64,000 nt of DNA from Pyropia yezoensis (taxonomy: Eukaryota > Rhodophyta > Bangiophyceae > Bangiales > Bangiaceae): assembly GCA_009829735.1 (NCBI GenBank), contig CM020619.1, positions 3,416,590 through 3,480,589 of the forward strand, written 5' to 3'. The position numbers and the translations under genes were made by a program. Numbering within the stretch: the first letter of the stretch is position 1; every line of letters starts with the position of its first letter. Under the pieces are notes generated by a model. It searched no databases. It had not been told where the DNA came from and saw only the letters and a list, made by a program, of their open reading frames with translations. Below, in pieces: positions 39,102 to 50,472 of the stretch.

Positions 39102-41244
39102 ATGACCTTTGAGAAGCGCCTCTGTGCGGTGGGGGTGACCCAGCCCGCCCTCCACGTGCTCGCCGCGCTGGCCACCTCCCCCTGGAGGTGGGTGCCCCCG
39201 TTCCCACCCCCGTCGCCGCGGCTGTCGCAGATACTGCCGCCGACGGCGTGCGCGCCGGTGGTACTCAAGTGCGGCGGCCCACAAGGCTGCTTCCCAGTCA
39301 CTGTGCTCGTGTCGAACATGACGAGCGTCTACTGGGCAGAGGTGACGCACGCCGATGTGGCGCCCCAGCTGATGGGACGGCCGCCACTCACCCCTCTGCC
39401 CCCTCCACCCTCCCCGGCCGGGTGCGAGCGCGGCAGTGGAGCCCAGAGCACGCCCGTGGATTCCGAGAGCATGTTCTGAGTTCGTGTGTGGATGATGCGC
39501 TGAGGTAGCCCCGCGCCGGCACGGTGCGCGCGCCGCGGCCCGCCTTGGGAGCCTGGACCCATTCTGAGGAGCGCGCCTGCCCGCCCACCTTTCCTCCCCT
39601 TTCTTCAACTGACCCCTCTGTCTCCCCTCATTGGTGGTCTTGCCTGTGCCCTCTGCATCCTACCGCACCGTGTTCCCCCCCCCAACCTCTTTTTCCAGGA
39701 GGATGGTATATCTACCGGTAATGTGGATGCTGCCTGGATCACCGTCAACGCCGCCCTCAGCGACGCCGTCTGGGTGGACTTGCGCCCCGCCACCCTCGTC
39801 TCCACCGCCCCCTCTGCCGAGGAGGCAGCGGCGGGCGTCGAGGTGGCGGCCGCAGCCGCCCGCCACCTTCCCGGACCACCTCTGCCCCCTGGGGGGGCGT
39901 GGGTGGACATCACCTTTTGTTCGCCGCTCCCGTCGCTGGCGGCGCTCCCCATCTCCGCCGCTGCGGGCGGCCACGGCGGAGGCGGCGGTCGCCGCCGCGC
40001 CGGCCTGCGCCTGGGGGTGCTTCCCCTGACGTCGGGGCCAGCACCCCGCCCCCCTGGTACTGGGTGGACGGCAGAGGCCGAGTTGGCCGCACAGCGCGCG
40101 TCGGCGACGGTGCTGCGGGACACCCTGCTCCTCCCGCTTCGGGCGGTGCTGGCCGCAACGGAGGTGCAAAAGGGAGCGCTCGCCGCCGCCCTCACCGCCG
40201 CTACCACCCCCACCACCGATGCGTGGCCGCCGTCCTCCGCTCGCCTTGGCGGCCGGGAGGGGTCTTCTGCCGCTGCTGCCGCGGACCACCCCAGGGGCGC
40301 CTGTGGCCACTGCGGCCGCGGCTGCAACGCCGCGCCCGCCGGGGGTGAGGCCGCGGCCGCCCCGTTTGATGCCATGGCCTTTGAGGCGGCGACCACCGCG
40401 GGACCGCCCATCGTTGCCGAGGCAGCTCCCATCCCAGCGTGGGGCCGCCGCTGCCGCGGCCACCGGCCAGCGTCGACCACGTCTGCCGCATCTTCGGAAG
40501 CGGCGGCGTCGGACGCAGCGGCTGCGGCAGCGGCAGCGGCAGCGGCTGCGGCGGCGGCGCCCGCCTGGGCCACCACGCTGGCCGCGGCGCCCGCCGCCGT
40601 GCGGGCGGCGCTGGTGGCACCACCAACGGACGGCGGGGTGACCGCCGTGGCCGCGGATGCCGCGGCGGGTGTCGCGGCTGCCACCCCCGCCGCCGCCGCC
40701 GTCGCCGCCGCCGCCGCCGCCCCCACCGTTACCGATACCATGCCCGCCATGGAAGGGGGCCGCAGCACAGGGCGGGAGGAGAGCGCACCGTCCGCGTCGT
40801 CGCCTGGCGGGGATATCTCTGCAGGGGTCAGTGCCCTGGGCCTGGGCAGCCCCACGGCAGCCGCGGGTGCTGAGCCGCCGCCGCCTCCGCCACCGCTGCC
40901 GTGGCCGTTGCCGGCTCCGTCGCTGCTGACACCACCGCCGCCTCCACCGCCATCGCCGCTGACGCCAGCCCCGGCGGTGGCGGCGCCTGCTGTGCCGCCG
41001 CCCACGTCGGTGCTGGCCCCGGCCGTGGCCGGCGGCATGCCTACAGCCGCGGCGTCCGCAGCCATTGCATCGGCGACAGCGTCGTCGGGGGCCACCGCGG
41101 CCGCCTTTCGGGCCCTCTACGCGTTTGTCGTGGCGCCCGAGCGGTTCCCGACGCTGCCCGCCAACACGGGGCCGGTGCTGCTGCCGTCGGTCGCAGGGGC
41201 GAACCGGCCGGCGTGGGTCACAGCAGACGGCCCCCCATCGCTCC

Positions 41245-41289
<45 letters not shown>

Positions 41290-41495
41290 CGTCGTCGGCT
41301 GCAGAAGGGGGGGGGGCGTCTGGCTCGTCCACCGGACAGTTCAAGCGGCTGCCGGTGCGGCGACAGCTGTTCAAGAGGCGAGCGGGGGCAGAGGGGGTGG
41401 CAGTCATGGAGGGGGGGGAGGGGTGGGCGAGGGGGGGACTGCAGTGTGAATGGGGGGATGGGGCGTGGGTGGTGGTGGAGGAGGCGAGTCTCTGA
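39102..41495 (+). CDS. Ala/Pro-rich protein, probable two-exon gene (678 aa if spliced)
   Basis: The first open part starts at ATG 39102 (MTFEKRLCAVGVTQP) and stays open to 39479; the second is open to 41495. A strong acceptor (CCTCTTTTTCCAG, AG at 39697-39698) begins the second part in phase 0; a matching donor is GCAGAG|GTGACG at 39342. The spliced product would have 80 + 598 residues. Exon 1 and the start of exon 2 look ordered (FPVTVLVSNMTSVYWAE; DAAWITVNAALSDAVWVDL). The rest is Ala/Pro-rich with an aliphatic helix (VLRDTLLLPLRAVLAATEV) and a charged C-terminus (GQFKRLPVRRQLFKRR). A TATA box lies upstream. No family recognised. The antisense frame 39605-41095 is also open but lacks these signals. 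Confidence 0.5.
39342..39698 (+). other. Candidate intron, 357 bp
   Basis: GT at 39342-39343 and AG at 39697-39698, pyrimidine-rich before the acceptor. Both junctions are phase 0. The donor is the best in-frame choice but others cannot be excluded. Confidence 0.4.
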
Positions 41496-44004
41496 ATGCC
41501 GTGGGCGCGAGAGCTCCCCGCTTCCCATGGTGGTGGTGTCGTCCGCCGGTGTTGTGGTGTGGCCAGAGACTCAGGTGGGGCGGGAAATCCGCTGCTGGAC
41601 TAGGGCCTCATTTGCCCGATAGATATCGGCATGTACAGTACAGTTTGTTTTTATGGTTCACTGCGTAGTGTGACGGGTGACTGCGTGTGCCAGAAGCTCG
41701 GAGTCCGCCGCGGGCGGCAGTGCGTGGACGCCCCCCTCGAGGGCGCCACGGCACATCGCCGCGCGCTGTACAGTACACACGTTGTCACCACCGTGACTGA
41801 GGTCCAGGCCTGAGGCTTCGTGCGCACCGTGGCGGTGACTTCAACGCAGTGACATGCTTCCCTCCCTCCGAGCCACACACACAAAAAAGACCGCCGAGCT
41901 GCACAGGGTGTGAACCGGGACTGTAAGATCTAGAGCAGTCTCGAGTCGACGCGGCGGTGACGGCGGCGCCGCAGAGGGGAATATGTGTGAGGCCGATCTG
42001 GCACGGGGAGTCGGAGGTGGATCGGTAGGAAGATGGTACTTCATTTCCCACACAGGGGACGCCCCCATCTCCCATTTTAGACCTTGGGAGGCACAGGCGG
42101 ATACCAAACTGGTCGTCTGTGTGCGGCTCGACTATGTGATGGGGGTCACACAGTAGAGCGGTACACGGCGTGAGCGCCCCTCAGGGCTGTACTTGCGCTG
42201 TGTGCCAGCCGTGGAGTGACTCACACCACGAAATGTTCTGGGACGGCAGGTACAGCCTTTGACTGTCGCGAGCAGACCCCTCGCATCTTCGAAAGAGCAC
42301 TGTAGAAGGCACTCCACGACAGGACTCCCCGCTCCCTGCCCCTATCAGGCGGTGGACGACGGGTGGCCCTTTCGGCAGGCTGCCGCGGCCGCTGGACCCG
42401 TACACGGCGATCAGTCCCCCCCCACAATCATCTCGTGGTCATCGCGTGCGCGGCCGTGACAACGTCATGGGAGTCAACGGTGGGGGCGACGAGCCAAGTA
42501 GATATAGCCAAGGGACCTGACTGGGTGCACGTGGGGCCCGGGGACCCCACGGTGCCCTGTACGGCGTCCTTGTGTCTTGTTCAGATACTCTTGGCGGTCG
42601 GCAGCCTGCCCCTCCTGTAGGAGGGGCAGGCAGGAGACGGCCCCCCCCTACAGCTGTGTCTCCCTCTGCCGCGGCCGCGGGAGGCAACCTCTTTGCGCTC
42701 GTTGCAAGTACAGAGGAGCTCCACCTCCCTGCCTCACCAAAGCCCGTCACGCGCACCCCGGCTGCGCCTGCCGGAAGTCACGCCCGGACCGTGGCGACAT
42801 GGCGCGCGTCCCCGCAGATGAGAGGCGGCGTGTCCGGGGGCTCACAACGCACAGCGTGTCGTCGCCGCGGCCAGCGGCGGAGCCGACAGCCCGCCCGCCC
42901 CCTGCACGGCTTCCCCACACCAGGGACCCTCCACGCTTCCCTTTCCCCCCCTGTCCTCCAGCCCGTGTGGACCCACACGGCACGCGGCCAGCCAAGAAGC
43001 CCGACACACCCACGTTTCTCGGCGTGGCCGTGACAGTGGCGTGGCCTCCGCCGCCCCCCCGCCCCCGTATGTATGGAGGGGGGGTCCCCCCTCCATCCTC
43101 CACTCGGGTCGGGCCACCCCACTGTCCGCGCCATCATTCGTCCATAAGTCAACGATTTATCATCTCCATCACGATGGCCACACTGACAGGATTGATACGC
43201 ACAACACTGCCACGTTCCGTTTCCGACGCCAGCGCCACGCCACACAACCACCGTGGCCTGTGCAGGGGAGATGACGCCCCCGTCCGAGCAATCATTGCCT
43301 GCCATCAGTGCCTGACATACTTTCGGGCGAGTGCCGTGCATTCCCGGCGGCACCGGCGGCACAGTATCTGACGGGCGGGCCCTTGCGGGGGCTGCTGCTG
43401 TGCCCGCGCATCGCAGCGCCTCTGTTCCTGCGGTTGGCTACCTAGTAGCACCGTCGAAATGGGAACAAGGACCACAGTCGCATGGTTTCTCTCCTTGTCA
43501 TGGCTCAACGGCACTTTCGTAGCGCGGGGGGGGGGAGGGTGCCCCAGAGACGGTCACTGCGGGGGGGGGGGGGGGGATTCAACCACCCGTGCCGTGTCCT
43601 GTCGCGCACCCCACCGGCAACGACCGAGAGCCACGCCACGCCTCGCACCGTACGCGACGGCGCTGCCGTGGTCCCGCCCGCCCGCCCGCCCCGCCGCGCG
43701 GGCCGTTGCCGCCGGTGGCAGCGACGGGTGTGTGCTCAAGAGCGTTCCGCCGCGGCGCGCGCGCGTAAAACGCGGGCCAAGTGACGGTCGCGGTGCCTTG
43801 CTCCATTCCCTCCCCTCCCCCTCCCCCCCCCTCATTCCCCTCGCCTTCCTCCCCTCCTCCCTCCACCCCCCCCCCCCCCGACTCCCCCCCCTCCCCCCTC
43901 CCACCCCCGATTTCCCGCAGCTTCTGCCCCGTTGAGGCCACAGTGACGTGGCCCAGCCTCCTCCCCCCCTTCTCCCCTTCGCCCCTCCCGCCCTTGTGGC
44001 AAGG
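41496..44004. other. Intergenic, no gene recognised
   Basis: Likely 3' flank of the 39.1-kb gene (TGTACAGTACAG at about 41630) and 5' flank of the b561 gene, with a CT-rich leader at 43795-43925. A perfect hairpin CCTGCCCCTCCTGTAGGAGGGGCAGG lies at about 42605-42630. The plus frame 42577-43371 is Arg/Pro-rich without recognisable features. Confidence 0.55.
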
Positions 44005-47000
44005 ATGCGGCCCTGGTGGTGGCGGCGGGCGGCCACCGCCGCGGCGGCGGCCGCCATTATCGTTGCGGCGCTGGTAGAGGCGGCGGGCCGCCCCGTTGCG
44101 GCCGCCGAGGTGCCCCTCGGCGCCCTGTCCACGCTCGCCCACGACGTGGCGGGCAACGTCGTTGTGATCAATGAGCGGGTGGTGGAGGTGCGCAACTTTG
44201 TCTACGACGGCACCGGCCCGGCGGCCTTCTGGTGGGCGGGCTCGGGCGACCGCCCCGACGAGGCTGGCTCCGTCGTCCCCGACGTGCCGGGCTGCGGGCG
44301 GGCAGCGCTGCCGGCCGCCGACGGCTCCGGGACTGTGCGGCTGGAGCTGCCACCGGGGCAGGGCGTCTCGACGATTGACTACCTCAGCGTCTGGTGCGAG
44401 ACGTTCCGCGTTGACTTTGGGAGCATCGTCTTTGCCGACCGCCACGCGGAGATTGATGGTGCCATCGAGCCGGCGCCGCCCAGCGGCTTCCAGTGCGCAA
44501 CGACGGGGGGTGGCGGCGGTGCCGCGCCGGCGCCGGCACCGGTGCCCGCGGCGCCCGTCTCGACTGGTCCGCCCGTGTCGCTGGGCAGCCTCAGCACCCT
44601 CGCGCACGACGTGGAAGGGGAGGTGTGGGCCATCAACGCGCGGGTGCTCGAGGTGCGTAACTTTCGGTACGACGGCACCGGCCCCGCGGCCTTTTGGTGG
44701 GCCGGCAACGGCACCCGCGCCAGCAGCAGCGGGGTGGTTGTCAAGGAGGTGCCCGGCTGTGGCGCCGCCCCTCTGCCGGCCGCCGACGGCACTGTAACGG
44801 TGCGGGTGGAGCTGCCAGCCGACATGGACGTGACCGCCATTGACTACTTGAGCGTCTGGTGCGAAGAGTTTAGGACTGACTTTGGGAGCGTCGTCTGGGG
44901 GGGACGCCACGCTGAGATTGACCCGGCCCTGGCCACCGCGCCCGCCGACGGGTACACCTGCTTTGGTGGTGACGGCGGTGGTGGCGGCGGCGGCGGCGGC
45001 GGGGCTACCCCCCCGGCCAACGCGCTGGCCAACTGCGTGGCGCTCAACCGGCGGCTGCAGGTGCGCTGGGAGGTGGCCGACGAGGAGGTGCGCTTCTCCC
45101 TCCACGCCCGCATGTCGCCCGACGAGTGGGCGGGCTTTGGCGTCAGCGGCGCTGCGGACGCAACGCGCATGACCGGCTCGGATGTGACGATTGCGAGCGT
45201 CGACGCTGCCGGCGCGCCTACCGTCCACGACTTTCACATGAGCACCCGCAGCCCGTGCGACGACAGCGGCGCGGGGGTGTGCCCCGACACAGACGCGCTG
45301 CGTGCCAATGGCACTGACGACGTGAGCGGCGTGTCGAGCATCCGCGACAGCGACGTGGTGACGGTGGACTTTGTGCGGCCCGTGCGGCCGACGGACGTGG
45401 CGCCCCCTGGGCTGGACAAGCTCCTCCCCGTCACCCCCGGCACGCGCACGTTTATTTCGTGGGCGCTGGGGCCCCTTGACGAGGCCACCCGCCTGCCTCG
45501 CTTCCACGGCGAGCGGACGGACTACCCGTCGGGTGGGCGGGACGTAGCGCTGGAGCTGGGCCGCCCGCCAGCTGACGAGTGTGGGGGGGGGCTGGTGCCC
45601 ACGGCGGGTGGGGGGGAGGCGGCGCCCGTGACCGCCTGGGCGCGGCCGCCCATCGTGGGTGTCAGCAACTTTGACGTGGTAATTGGACCGTCGGGAGGCC
45701 CCCACGGTTACGGCGCCATCCATGCGGGTCACGTGCCGTGGGGCATTGCCTACTACGTCAATGACCTGCTAGTGCCGGTGCTTGTCGTGGAGCGCGGCAA
45801 GACCTACACCTTTTCCACCCGCACGGGAGACGAACGGGCGGTCGCGGCCAAGTACCACCCCGTTTACATTACGGAGAGCGACAGCGGCGGCTTTTTTCTC
45901 AATCCCCCGGCGGTCCAGGCGACGGAGCGGACGTTTGCGGGGCTGGACCAGGCGCCCAACGGGACGTTTTCTCCGTCGGTCGTGTCGCCCATTTGCGAGT
46001 ACCGGCAGAGCTCCGCGTCCAACCCCGAGACAGACTTTGCCACCTACGCCGCCACGCTCTCCCTTGACTGTGGGGGGACAGCGCCGGCGGCGGTTCAGCC
46101 GGGGCGCCTGTCGTGGACGGTCGCCGCGGACACGCCCAACACAGTCTACTACCAGTGCACGGAGCACCGCAACCTGGGCTTCCGCATCGCCGTCTTTGAC
46201 GCCGGCACCGCCGACCCGGAAGTGTACAACGCGCTGGTGGCAGACGCGCCGCTCTTCAGCACGGCTGCCGAGGGCGGCAGCGGCGGTGGCGCCGAGGCGC
46301 CGTCCTGCCAGCTGCGCTTTGGCGACCAGACGCGCACGTTTGAGGGGTGCGTGACCCTGAGCAACCGCATCGAGCTGTTTTGGACGCTCAACGCGGCCGA
46401 CGAGACGGCCGACATGGCGTTTCGGACGCTGCAGCCTGCCGGGTATGCGTCGGTCGGCTGGCCTGAGGCCCCCCCCGCCATGGTCCCCGCCGACGCGGTG
46501 ATTGCCTACGCGGTCGACGGCAGCCCGACCGTGTCGGGCTACCGCCTCAACGCCCGGAATACGGCGGGGGTGGTGCCCGACGGGGATCGCCTGGGCCTCA
46601 CCGACGCTGCTGCCGAGGTGGCCCCGGACGGCACCCTGTCGGCGGTCTTTACCCGCCCCTACGCGCCGCCGTCGGGGTCCCCTGCCCTGTCGGCGGGGCA
46701 GACCGACTTTATCTGGGCGATTGGCGCGGCGCCGTCGTCGGCGTCAACGTTGCAGCGGCACTCGTTCCGCGAGGGGGGGTCGGTGGACCTGTCGGCCACC
46801 AACGGGGGCGGCGTGAGGGTGGGGCGTCTCCCCGTCGGCGCCTACTGGATTTCGCACGCTGTGCTGCTGTCCGTGCCGTGGCTCATCCTCATTCCGTCGG
46901 CCATCCTCTTTGCGCGCTACTTTAAGGGCACCGCCGAGGCGACCACCGCCTGGTTCCCCTTCCACCGTGCGGTCAACACGGTGGCGGTGGTGGCCATCTT

Positions 47001-47346
47001 AGTCGGCTGGATTATGGGCCTCGTGCGGGGGGACCGGTCCGAAATGCGGCACCTGGTGCTCGGCTGTGTGGTCGTGCCGCTGGCGGTGGCGCAGGTGGCG
47101 GCGGGGGTGGCGCGGCCGGCCAAGGACGCGGGCTCCCGCCGGTCCCTCTGGTACGCCGCCCACAGCTGGGCGGGCCGCGCGGCGGTGGTGCTGGCGGTGG
47201 CCAATGTGTTTTTGGGCATGGCCACCGCCCGCGTCGACGCGGGCACAGGGTGGAAGGCGGCGGTGGGCGCGTACGTGGGCGCCCTGGGGCTCCTCGTCGT
47301 GCTGCTCGAGGCGTGGAAGTGGAAGTCGCAGCGGCGGCAAGACTGA
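44005..47346 (+). CDS. DM13-DM13-DOMON-cupredoxin-DOMON-cytochrome b561 membrane oxidoreductase
   Basis: ATG 44005 gives 1113 aa and places a signal peptide first (MRPWWWRRAATAAAAAAIIVAALV). Then two DM13 domains (about 40-150 and 185-305), each with the invariant-type Cys in STIDYLSVWCE and TAIDYLSVWCE. A DOMON domain follows (about 340-540), then a cupredoxin-like domain (about 560-735) with copper ligands His in KYHPVYITE and Cys/His in YYQCTEHRNLG; the axial Met position is Leu. A second DOMON (about 760-930) precedes a cytochrome b561 module of five to six helices with four histidines (SHAV, FHRAVN, RHLVLG, AHSWAG) as heme ligands. The family moves electrons across a membrane between cytosolic ascorbate and extracellular acceptors; plant DM13-DOMON-b561 proteins are the nearest known architecture. 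No introns are needed. Confidence 0.93.
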   Translation: MRPWWWRRAATAAAAAAIIVAALVEAAGRPVAAAEVPLGALSTLAHDVAGNVVVINERVVEVRNFVYDGTGPAAFWWAGSGDRPDEAGSVVPDVPGCGRAALPAADGSGTVRLELPPGQGVSTIDYLSVWCETFRVDFGSIVFADRHAEIDGAIEPAPPSGFQCATTGGGGGAAPAPAPVPAAPVSTGPPVSLGSLSTLAHDVEGEVWAINARVLEVRNFRYDGTGPAAFWWAGNGTRASSSGVVVKEVPGCGAAPLPAADGTVTVRVELPADMDVTAIDYLSVWCEEFRTDFGSVVWGGRHAEIDPALATAPADGYTCFGGDGGGGGGGGGGATPPANALANCVALNRRLQVRWEVADEEVRFSLHARMSPDEWAGFGVSGAADATRMTGSDVTIASVDAAGAPTVHDFHMSTRSPCDDSGAGVCPDTDALRANGTDDVSGVSSIRDSDVVTVDFVRPVRPTDVAPPGLDKLLPVTPGTRTFISWALGPLDEATRLPRFHGERTDYPSGGRDVALELGRPPADECGGGLVPTAGGGEAAPVTAWARPPIVGVSNFDVVIGPSGGPHGYGAIHAGHVPWGIAYYVNDLLVPVLVVERGKTYTFSTRTGDERAVAAKYHPVYITESDSGGFFLNPPAVQATERTFAGLDQAPNGTFSPSVVSPICEYRQSSASNPETDFATYAATLSLDCGGTAPAAVQPGRLSWTVAADTPNTVYYQCTEHRNLGFRIAVFDAGTADPEVYNALVADAPLFSTAAEGGSGGGAEAPSCQLRFGDQTRTFEGCVTLSNRIELFWTLNAADETADMAFRTLQPAGYASVGWPEAPPAMVPADAVIAYAVDGSPTVSGYRLNARNTAGVVPDGDRLGLTDAAAEVAPDGTLSAVFTRPYAPPSGSPALSAGQTDFIWAIGAAPSSASTLQRHSFREGGSVDLSATNGGGVRVGRLPVGAYWISHAVLLSVPWLILIPSAILFARYFKGTAEATTAWFPFHRAVNTVAVVAILVGWIMGLVRGDRSEMRHLVLGCVVVPLAVAQVAAGVARPAKDAGSRRSLWYAAHSWAGRAAVVLAVANVFLGMATARVDAGTGWKAAVGAYVGALGLLVVLLEAWKWKSQRRQD

Positions 47347-49251
47347 CGCGGTGGCTGTGGTGGGGCAGAATAGGAGGGGGAGGCGGGGAAGTCGGGGGGG
47401 GGGGGGGGGGGGGAGCAGGGGGGGGCAAGGAACGAATTCCCCGGCTGATTTCTATTGGTGCCTCTGGGACGTACCGTGCGCTACCCGGCGGTGGAGGTTA
47501 GCACGGTGGTCCCAGTTTGACTGCTCACGAGGGGATGGGCGGCCACCGCCGCGGCGCGCCCCCACGCGTGCACGGGGGTGCCTGCCGCCCCTGCCTGCCG
47601 CGGGCCCTCCCCCACCGCCGGCCCCGCAGTAGCGGCGACGGTCGTCGCCACCGTCACTGCCGCCGCCGCTTGCCGCGGTGAGGCGCACCGTCTCTACCGT
47701 ACATACAGCACAGTATATAGTTCTGTGCACCCCACCCGGCCAGCCGACGGGGCCGGAAGGCGGAGGGCCCCCGCGGGGGGCGCTGCCGACGTCCGCCACC
47801 CCTACCCGCAGCGCGCGGTAGGCCCAGGCGCGCATCCCCTCGCCCCCCCCCACTCTCAGGTTCCTCGTCAGCGCGCCGGCCGAGCAAACGACGGCGGCGA
47901 AGACGGCGGCGGCGGTGACAACGGCGGCAACTGCAACAGCAACGGCAACGGCAGTCGCACCTTTCGGACGGGAGCTGCGCATCACCACCCGGGGAGTGGA
48001 CGGGGAGTGGACGGGGGGCGGCGCTCATCCACCACTGCCCGATACGAGCGCCTCAACGACGCCGGTGCATGCACCGGCGTCATGCAGAGGGCTCGACGAC
48101 GTGCACCGCGGGCGCTCCCATTGGGCAGGGCAGCGCGGTGCCCTGCCCAATAGCGGCGGGGAACGACCACGACAGAGGCTCACCTCCCCTAATTCTTACA
48201 GTACACGAACGTCCAATGGGCACCCCCAAGCAAAGTGGGGATTGTACGTATGTTCATGTAATTACTGTTTCATATACAGTACCCGCGCCAGCCCCATTGG
48301 GTGGCGGCGGCGGCGGCGCCACGCCGACCTTCGTCCACGGGTGGCTGGTGGCCACCCGCCGCCCACCCAATCTCCCGCCAATCGCAGCGCTGCAAGGAGG
48401 GGGGGATGAGGGGTGCGGCCAATCGCAGCAGCGAATGGACGAGCGACGGCTCGGTACATACTCACACCCGCCCTCAATCCAACCGGCGGGCGGCACCGAG
48501 GATTCCATTGACATGGTCCATTTCCCCACCTCCACCACAATCTGGGAGGCGTGCGTAGCCGCGCGGGTGAGGGGCGCTGAGGCGTAGCCATCCACGCGCG
48601 CGGCACACGCCAGACCACCAACCGTGCTCACGCCTAGTCGCTGTCGTCCTCCACAGCGGCAACCTCACCAGTGGCAGCCCCGTCTGGGGCACATCGCCGC
48701 CCCTCCCCCCATTTTGCGGGAGCGGGCGGCGGCCTCCCCCTGTCTACACCGCACGTTTGCATCTCGGCTCGTCGAGGGGGCTGAGGGCGTCCCCGTCCGC
48801 CGCCCGGTCGGCGGCACGCCCGCAACCTCGACCGCACGTGGCGCAGACGCGTCGACGGCGGCCGGTTGCGGCACACGCCGGCCGCCGCTGGCGCCCGCCC
48901 ACGCCGCGCCGCGGGGAGCGCGGCTGCCGCCCGTCCCGCCGCCCCACTGTCGTGCATCTCGGCCCCGTCTGGCCGCCCACGCTGGTGCCCCGACGGATTC
49001 CCGAACCGAACCCACCCCTCCCGACGCAGCTCCGTTTGTGACTCGCATGTTCTACCTTCCCAGCCGTCCACGTCCCCTAGCCCCACCGCCCGCACCGGCG
49101 CGTTCTCGTCACGACACTCTGCACCCCCACCTCCTTCCCGCCCACTACCACCATCTTCCTTCTCTGCCCCTCTCGACCACCCTTTTCCCCTCCCGTCCCT
49201 CACCCCCCGCATACCCTTCCCCACCCCCCCCCTCACCCCCGTACGTCCCCC
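47347..49251. other. Intergenic, no gene recognised
   Basis: A poly-G run follows the b561 stop. TACAGTA-like motifs lie at 47700-47720 and 48196-48285. Two strong palindromes: GACGCCGGTGCATGCACCGG... (48058-48081, 24 bp perfect) and the hairpin CCCATTGGGCAGGGCA / TGCCCTGCCCAATAG (48117-48152). The last 200 bp are a CT-rich leader for the desaturase gene. Confidence 0.55.
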
Positions 49252-50472
49252 ATGACCATGACCATGACCGCCGCGTTTTCCGTGCCCGCGGGACACCCGC
49301 TCACCGCCGTCGGCCGGCGACCGTCGGTGGCGATGAGGAGGCGCCCGTCCCAGACGGCGGCGGTGGCGCCGACGGCGGTGCGCCAAATCACGCGGCCACC
49401 AACGGGCATAGACGCTGACACAGCCGGGGAGGCGGCGGCGGCAACGGGACGGCCGGCCCGTTCCTCCCCCACCCCTCTTGCCTCGTCAATCCCCACCACC
49501 ACCGCCACCACAACTACTAGCTCTCCCAGCTCCTCCACCTCTTCCGCGGATGCCGCCACTTCCACCACTGCATTGGACAGTGCCGCTGCAGCTGCGGCGG
49601 CGACGCCCGCAGCAACGCCCAAGCGCCGTAAGGGCGGCGTGTACAAGGAAGCGAAGCTGCGGGCGACGGGGGATACGCTTGTGTCGACCCCCCCCATGAT
49701 TGCCATCTGCGCGGCCATGGCCACCCTCACCGCCGTCACGGGCGGCGCGCACGTTGCGCGCATCGCGGCTTCCCCCCACCCAGCATCCATGGCCGCCGCC
49801 GCGGCGGTTGGGATGGTGGGTGGGTGGCTTGCCGCTGACGCTGCGTCGGCCGTCTACCACTGGGCGCTCGACAATTACGGCTCAGAGGCGACGCCCGTGT
49901 GGGGCGCACAGATTGCGGGCTTCCAGGGCCACCACGACCAGCCGTTCACGATTGCGCAGCGGGAGACGTGCAACAACCTGTACCGCAGCTGCGTGCCGGC
50001 GCTGCCGCAAATGGCCGGCCTCGCGGTCGTGGCCATCGCGGCGCTCGCGTCGGGCGGCGGCACGGACAGTGGCCTGTCGGTGGGACTCCAGTCGGCCTAC
50101 GCGTCCTTTTTGGTAGGCTGCGTGGGCGCTCAGCAGTTTCACAAGTGGGCGCACTCGGTCAAGGACCTCCCCGTGCTGGCCGAGGCGGCCGGCCGCGCCC
50201 GCCTCATTGTGTCGCGGCGGGACCACGGCAAGCACCACGTAAGCCCGTATGGCGGGGTGTATGGCATCGTGTCGGGCTGGGTCAATGGGCCCGCCGACGC
50301 GGCGCAGGTGTGGCGCCGCGCCGAGGTGGCCGTATGGATGGCGCGGGGGGTCGAGCCGATTTGTTGGAAGCTCGACCCGACGCTGCGCGCGCGCGCATTT
50401 GCGATTGTGGGGCGGCCAGACCCGGCGGCGATGGCCCAGGAGAAGGAGGGGGCAGGCGACCACCGCCAGTAG
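49252..50472 (+). CDS. FAD4: FAD4/PEDS1-type lipid desaturase, likely plastid
   Basis: 406 aa from ATG 49252 (MTMTMTAAF). The first ~120 residues are Ala/Ser/Thr/Arg-rich without acids, as in plastid transit peptides. Membrane segments follow (MIAICAAMATLTAVTGGAHV; AAAVGMVGGWLAADAASAVY). Family motifs are all present: AVYHWALDNYG, FQGHHDQPFTI, QQFHKWAHS and RRDHGKHHVSPYGGVYG, the His clusters that bind the di-iron centre. The family includes plant FAD4, which makes trans-3-hexadecenoate in plastid phosphatidylglycerol, and the plasmanylethanolamine desaturase PEDS1. The transit-like N-terminus and the algal context favour the FAD4 role. The spacing of CT-rich leader to ATG matches neighbouring genes. 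Confidence 0.9.
   Translation: MTMTMTAAFSVPAGHPLTAVGRRPSVAMRRRPSQTAAVAPTAVRQITRPPTGIDADTAGEAAAATGRPARSSPTPLASSIPTTTATTTTSSPSSSTSSADAATSTTALDSAAAAAAATPAATPKRRKGGVYKEAKLRATGDTLVSTPPMIAICAAMATLTAVTGGAHVARIAASPHPASMAAAAAVGMVGGWLAADAASAVYHWALDNYGSEATPVWGAQIAGFQGHHDQPFTIAQRETCNNLYRSCVPALPQMAGLAVVAIAALASGGGTDSGLSVGLQSAYASFLVGCVGAQQFHKWAHSVKDLPVLAEAAGRARLIVSRRDHGKHHVSPYGGVYGIVSGWVNGPADAAQVWRRAEVAVWMARGVEPICWKLDPTLRARAFAIVGRPDPAAMAQEKEGAGDHRQ

Noticed and set aside
39605-41528. 496-aa and 622-aa minus-strand ORFs
   Set aside because: The plus strand has a TATA box, leader, splice acceptor and an ordered C-terminus; the minus frames lack such support.
43579-45732. 717-aa minus-strand ORF
   Set aside because: Antisense shadow of the DM13/DOMON/b561 gene; His/Arg/Gly-rich with no domain.
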